DNA of 17,022 nt from JABMRW01 sp964396965 (GTDB taxonomy: Bacteria > Chloroflexota > Dehalococcoidia > Dehalococcoidales > BS750m-G39). The stretch spans positions 1 to 17,022 of the forward strand of contig CAYNGD010000030.1 in NCBI GenBank assembly GCA_964396965.1. Direction: 5' to 3'. Below, piece by piece: positions 14,311-17,022 of the stretch. Positions within the stretch are counted from its first letter, which is position 1. Each line of letters starts with the position of its first letter. The notes under the pieces were generated by a model that was not told the DNA's origin, ran no database searches, and saw nothing but the letters and a program-made list of their open reading frames with translations. The position numbers and the translations under genes were made by a program.

Positions 14311-14535
14311 TTAGACCGCAATCACTTCTTTGACTTCGGGTATCTCCTCTTTGAGTATCCGCTCGATGCCCTGTTTAAGGGTCATGGTGGCCACCGGACA
14401 GCCGGCGCAGGAACCCTTGAGACTCACCTTGACCACCCCACCGTCCACCCCCACCAGCACCACATCGCCGCCGTCGGCCTGTAGCGCCGGCCTTATCTTG
14501 GCTAAAGCCGCCTCAACCTTCTCCTTCTCCGTCAC
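14311..14535 (-). CDS. NifU C-terminal-domain (Nfu-type) Fe-S scaffold protein
   Basis: A 74-aa stand-alone NifU-like domain. It shows the family sequence IRPALQADGGDVVLVGVDGG followed by KGSCAGCPVATMTLKQGIE with the cluster-binding pair C43 and C46. Proteins of this type hold a [4Fe-4S] cluster between two monomers and hand it to target apoproteins. Its position just after the large-subunit gene suggests a job in loading clusters into the small subunit, MvhD or the multi-cluster fusion (inference). The start is GTG at 14535 with TAAGGAGG 7 bases upstream, one of the strongest Shine-Dalgarno sites in the window. Confidence 0.93.
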   Translation of the reverse strand: MTEKEKVEAALAKIRPALQADGGDVVLVGVDGGVVKVSLKGSCAGCPVATMTLKQGIERILKEEIPEVKEVIAV

Positions 14536-14568
14536 AGCCCTACCTCCTTATGATAAAAATAGGTAACC

Positions 14569-14587
14569 GCCGGCTTCTATTGCCGGC
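14569..14587 (-). terminator. Short GC hairpin after the hydrogenase large-subunit gene (possible attenuator or processing site)
   Basis: The arms GCCGGC (14582-14587 and 14569-14574) form a perfect 6-bp stem with a 7-base loop AATAGAA, beginning within the stop codon of the large-subunit gene. A run of five T's follows only about 8 bases after the stem on the minus strand, so a classical terminator is not clear. It lies in one of the longer gaps of the operon and may protect the structural-gene mRNA end or give partial termination before the accessory genes. Confidence 0.35.
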
Positions 14588-16047
14588 TAATCTCTCACCA
14601 GTCTCTTGACCAGCTCCCCGCTGGCATCATAGACGCTGAGCTCCAGGGGCGTCCTCCCCGGCAGGGAGTGGGTGGCGCAGGCGTGGCAGGGGTCGTAGGC
14701 CCGGAAGGCCATCTCAATCATGTTCAGAATCCCGTCGGGCACCTCGCCCTTCTTTATCAGCGCCTTGGCCGCCTTCTCCACCGACATGTTAATCGCCGCC
14801 GAGTTATTCTGGGTGGCCACAATCAGATTGACCTTAGTCAGGATTCCCCTCTCGTCGGTCTGGTAGTGGTGAATCAGGGTGCCCCGGGGCGCCTCAACCA
14901 CCCCCATCCCCTCTTTGGGGGTCTGGGTGGGCAGGTTGACGATATCGTCCGAGGTAATCTCGGGGTCCCTGGCCAGCTCCAGCACCCTCTCCGCAGCGTA
15001 GAGCGCCTCGACCAGCCGCGCCCAGTGGAAGGCCAGGGTGCTGTGCACCGGCTTGCCCCCCAGCGTCGAGTACATCTTCTCGTAGGCCGCCTGGGCCAGC
15101 GGCGTGGCCATACCGTCGGAGGCGTTTAAGCGGGCTAACGGGGCCACCCGGTAGACGCCGCTCTCCTTACCGTCAACAAAGCCCTTCCAGCCAACATTCT
15201 TGAGGAAGGAGAACCGGACGTAGGTCCAGGGCTCGACGTGCTCCCGGATATGGGCCAGGTAGTTCTGGACCTTGAACTTGGCGTACTCCTTGCCATCGGG
15301 GTCAACCACCCTTATCATGCCGTCGTAAAAGTTTACCTTGTTATTAGCGTCCATCAGCCCCATATAGTAAGTCTTGTGGGCGTAGACATCGCCGGTAATT
15401 AAATCGACATAGGCCTTGTTCTTGAGCACCACGTCATCGAAAAGCCCCAGGGCAACCTTGCAGAACTCGACGCCGTATTCACCGGCCTCGATGATGGTCT
15501 TCCTCTCTTCCTCGGTAATACGCTTGGAGACGCCGCCGGGCAGGCCGGCGGTGGGCATAACCGGCTTGCCGCCGATTATCCGCAGCACGTTCCGCATCCG
15601 CTTGCGCATCTCGATGACCTTGCCCCCCACCTCCAGCCCCACCTTACCGATGACACCCAGCACGTTCCTCTCCGCCGCCGGCGCCGTCGGGCCGACGATG
15701 AAGTCGGGGCCGCCCAGGAAGACGAAGTGCAGGATATGGTCTTCGGCGGTGAAGGCGTTGTACATCAGCTCCCTTATCTTCTTGGCCGCTGAGGTCGGCT
15801 CGACCTTGAACAGGTCGTCCAGGGCTTTAGTAGCGGCCATGTGGTGAGCGGTGGGACAGACGCCGCAGATCATGGTGGTAATACGGGGCATCTCCTCGGC
15901 GGCTCTACCTACGGAGAACTTCTCGAAGCCGCGAAGTTCAGGAATCTGCAGGCAGGCACGCTCGCAGTTGCCATTATCATCGAGGAATATCTCTATCTTG
16001 CCGTGTCCCTCCAGCCTGGTTATCGGGTCAATGGTTATCTTTTTCAT
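14587..16047 (-). CDS. mvhA: [NiFe]-hydrogenase large subunit, group 3c type (MvhA/VhuA-like)
   Basis: A 486-aa catalytic subunit carrying the Ni-Fe(CN)2CO site. N-terminal motif: TTMICGVCPTAHH with C61-x2-C64 and H68; C-terminal motif: AYDPCHACATH with C454-x2-C457 and H460. These four cysteines bind Ni and Fe. A 26-residue tail (461-486) after H460 is the expected substrate for the maturation protease encoded two genes further on. The start MKKITIDPITRLEGHGKIEI is typical of the family. The ATG has GGAGGG 4-5 bases upstream and lies 9 bp after the small-subunit stop. Neighbouring mvhD supports the group 3c assignment over F420-reducing or bidirectional NAD-linked types; no frhB, hoxF or hoxU is seen. 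Confidence 0.95.
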   Translation of the reverse strand: MKKITIDPITRLEGHGKIEIFLDDNGNCERACLQIPELRGFEKFSVGRAAEEMPRITTMICGVCPTAHHMAATKALDDLFKVEPTSAAKKIRELMYNAFTAEDHILHFVFLGGPDFIVGPTAPAAERNVLGVIGKVGLEVGGKVIEMRKRMRNVLRIIGGKPVMPTAGLPGGVSKRITEEERKTIIEAGEYGVEFCKVALGLFDDVVLKNKAYVDLITGDVYAHKTYYMGLMDANNKVNFYDGMIRVVDPDGKEYAKFKVQNYLAHIREHVEPWTYVRFSFLKNVGWKGFVDGKESGVYRVAPLARLNASDGMATPLAQAAYEKMYSTLGGKPVHSTLAFHWARLVEALYAAERVLELARDPEITSDDIVNLPTQTPKEGMGVVEAPRGTLIHHYQTDERGILTKVNLIVATQNNSAAINMSVEKAAKALIKKGEVPDGILNMIEMAFRAYDPCHACATHSLPGRTPLELSVYDASGELVKRLVRD

Positions 16048-16056
16048 ACCACCCTC

Positions 16057-17022
16057 CTATCCCATTCTCTTTCTTCGGAGCAGAGAAGCCGCCAGGCTGA
16101 AGCGGTAGACCGTCCCGGCCGGGTCGACGATGCTGTCAATCAGCTTCTTGACCTCCTCCTCGCTCATCGCCTCCTCACCATCCACCCCCAGTATCGAGGC
16201 AATCATAGAAAGGGCCCTGGCCCCCTGGTCAACCACGCCGTCCACCGGGCCGAAGCAGCCCCGGCAGGGCTGGTTAGCCCTGATACAGGTCTCGCCGCAG
16301 CCGGTGCGCGTCGCCGGCCCCAGGCAGATTATCCCCTGCGCTAAAAAGCACTTCTCGGGGTCCATCTTTATCTGCCAGGGTCTTTTCACCTCGTCAATGG
16401 CCAGTTTATCCGGCTTGGACTCCGCCCTAGGGCAGGTATCGCACAGCGCCTTATTGGGCGCCAGTACTGCCCCTTTCTCCGGCAGCTTGCCCTCCAAGAT
16501 AGCGGTAACCGCTGCCATTATCAAATCGGGGGCCGGTGGACAGCCGGGCAGATAGTAATCCACATCTATTGTCTGGTCCAGAGTCTGTACCGTGTTAAAG
16601 AACTCGGGCAGGGTAAGCTCACCCTCTTTGACCTGGGTCTTCAGCTGGGGCAGGACCCCTTTGGGGTTGTCCACGGAGGGGCTTTCGGTGTACACATACT
16701 TGAAGATGGAATCCCGGTCACAGAAGTTACCCAGTCCCGGAATTCCACCCAGGTGAGCGCAGGCGCCAAAGGCGACCACCAGCTGTGACTTCTGCCTTAA
16801 GAGCTTGACCATTTCCTCCTGCTCTTCCAGCCTCACGGCGCCGTTGATAAAGCTCACCGCAATCTCGCCGTCCTTCATGGCCTCGATATCCTTGCGCTTG
16901 AAGTCCAGCGCCACCGGCCAGAGCACGATATCCACAGCCTCGGCCACCTTCAGTATATTCTCGTTAAGGTCAACCACGGTCTCCTCACAGCCGCCGCAGG
17001 AAGCGCACCAGTAAAAAGCCAC
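16057..17022 (-). CDS. mvhG: [NiFe]-hydrogenase small subunit, MvhG/VhuG-like (5' end outside window)
   Basis: At least 321 aa of the Fe-S subunit. The proximal-cluster cysteines are visible in FYWCASCGGCEE (C6/C9/C12 of the in-window part), FGACAHLGGIPG and LPGCPPAPDLI. The C-terminal part carries the medial and distal cluster cysteines in CDTCPRAE, CFLAQGIICLGP, RTGCGETC and PCRGCFGPV, as in MvhG. It passes electrons from the Ni-Fe site to MvhD. The first in-window codon is GTG at 17022, but the conserved AFYWCASCGGC begins immediately after it and family members usually have a few residues before this point, so the true start probably lies beyond the edge. No twin-arginine signal can be assessed, but the type is cytoplasmic. 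Confidence 0.93.
   Translation of the reverse strand: MAFYWCASCGGCEETVVDLNENILKVAEAVDIVLWPVALDFKRKDIEAMKDGEIAVSFINGAVRLEEQEEMVKLLRQKSQLVVAFGACAHLGGIPGLGNFCDRDSIFKYVYTESPSVDNPKGVLPQLKTQVKEGELTLPEFFNTVQTLDQTIDVDYYLPGCPPAPDLIMAAVTAILEGKLPEKGAVLAPNKALCDTCPRAESKPDKLAIDEVKRPWQIKMDPEKCFLAQGIICLGPATRTGCGETCIRANQPCRGCFGPVDGVVDQGARALSMIASILGVDGEEAMSEEEVKKLIDSIVDPAGTVYRFSLAASLLRRKRMG

Noticed and set aside
1..17022. tRNA or rRNA genes, CRISPR arrays, transposases, phage genes or attachment sites.
   Set aside because: None seen. The window is almost entirely covered by metabolic and maturation genes on one strand, and no repeated units with regular spacing were found.

Overview
All genes that can be supported in this window lie on the minus strand, so the biology reads from the right edge (17022) to the left edge (1). 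There are two blocks. Block A (about 5703-17022) is a [NiFe]-hydrogenase locus of the methyl-viologen-reducing type (group 3c, Mvh/Vhu-like). In transcription order it holds the small subunit (cut by the window edge), the large subunit, a NifU C-terminal-type scaffold protein, an FmdB-type zinc-ribbon protein, the hydrogenase maturation endopeptidase and MvhD. Next come a four-domain ferredoxin/MvhD fusion and a MetV-like protein (methylene-tetrahydrofolate reductase C-terminal family). A complete maturation set, hypF-hypC-hypD-hypE-hypA-hypB, closes the block. Junctions are overlaps or gaps of a few bases except for about 50 bp after the large subunit, so one long operon is likely; its promoter lies outside the window.

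Block B (about 1-5508) starts after a 194-bp non-coding gap that carries a good sigma-70-like promoter and a perfect 17-bp palindrome. It encodes a VAO/PCMH-family FAD-linked oxidase, a two-CCG-domain iron-sulfur protein (GlcF/HdrB/HdrD type), a second and more divergent VAO-type flavoprotein, a 72-aa cysteine-rich protein not recognised here, CoxG, and the 5' part of coxM, the FAD subunit of a xanthine dehydrogenase/CO dehydrogenase-family molybdenum hydroxylase. The oxidase and CCG pairing suggests oxidation of an organic substrate with electrons passed into iron-sulfur carriers. The Cox genes imply a molybdenum hydroxylase encoded beyond position 1.

The gene content points to a strict anaerobe with fairly high G+C. 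The hydrogenase, MvhD, MetV-like and CCG proteins are typical of bacteria using Wood-Ljungdahl-linked or Hdr-linked redox chemistry. Chloroflexota of the Dehalococcoidia type are my best guess, with Desulfobacterota or Firmicutes possible; no rRNA or other phylogenetic marker is present to decide.

The most interesting part is the electron outlet of the hydrogenase. No HdrA, HdrB or HdrC is encoded in Block A within the window. A protein built of two tandem [2x(4Fe-4S) ferredoxin + MvhD-like] units, with room for four [4Fe-4S] and two [2Fe-2S] clusters, sits between MvhD and a MetV-like protein, and no metF is present. This suggests, as inference, a hydrogenase-linked electron conduit toward methylene-tetrahydrofolate or another acceptor that differs from the usual HdrABC-MvhD-MetVF arrangement.

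No tRNA, rRNA, CRISPR array, insertion sequence or prophage gene was seen. No gap between genes exceeds 200 bp.
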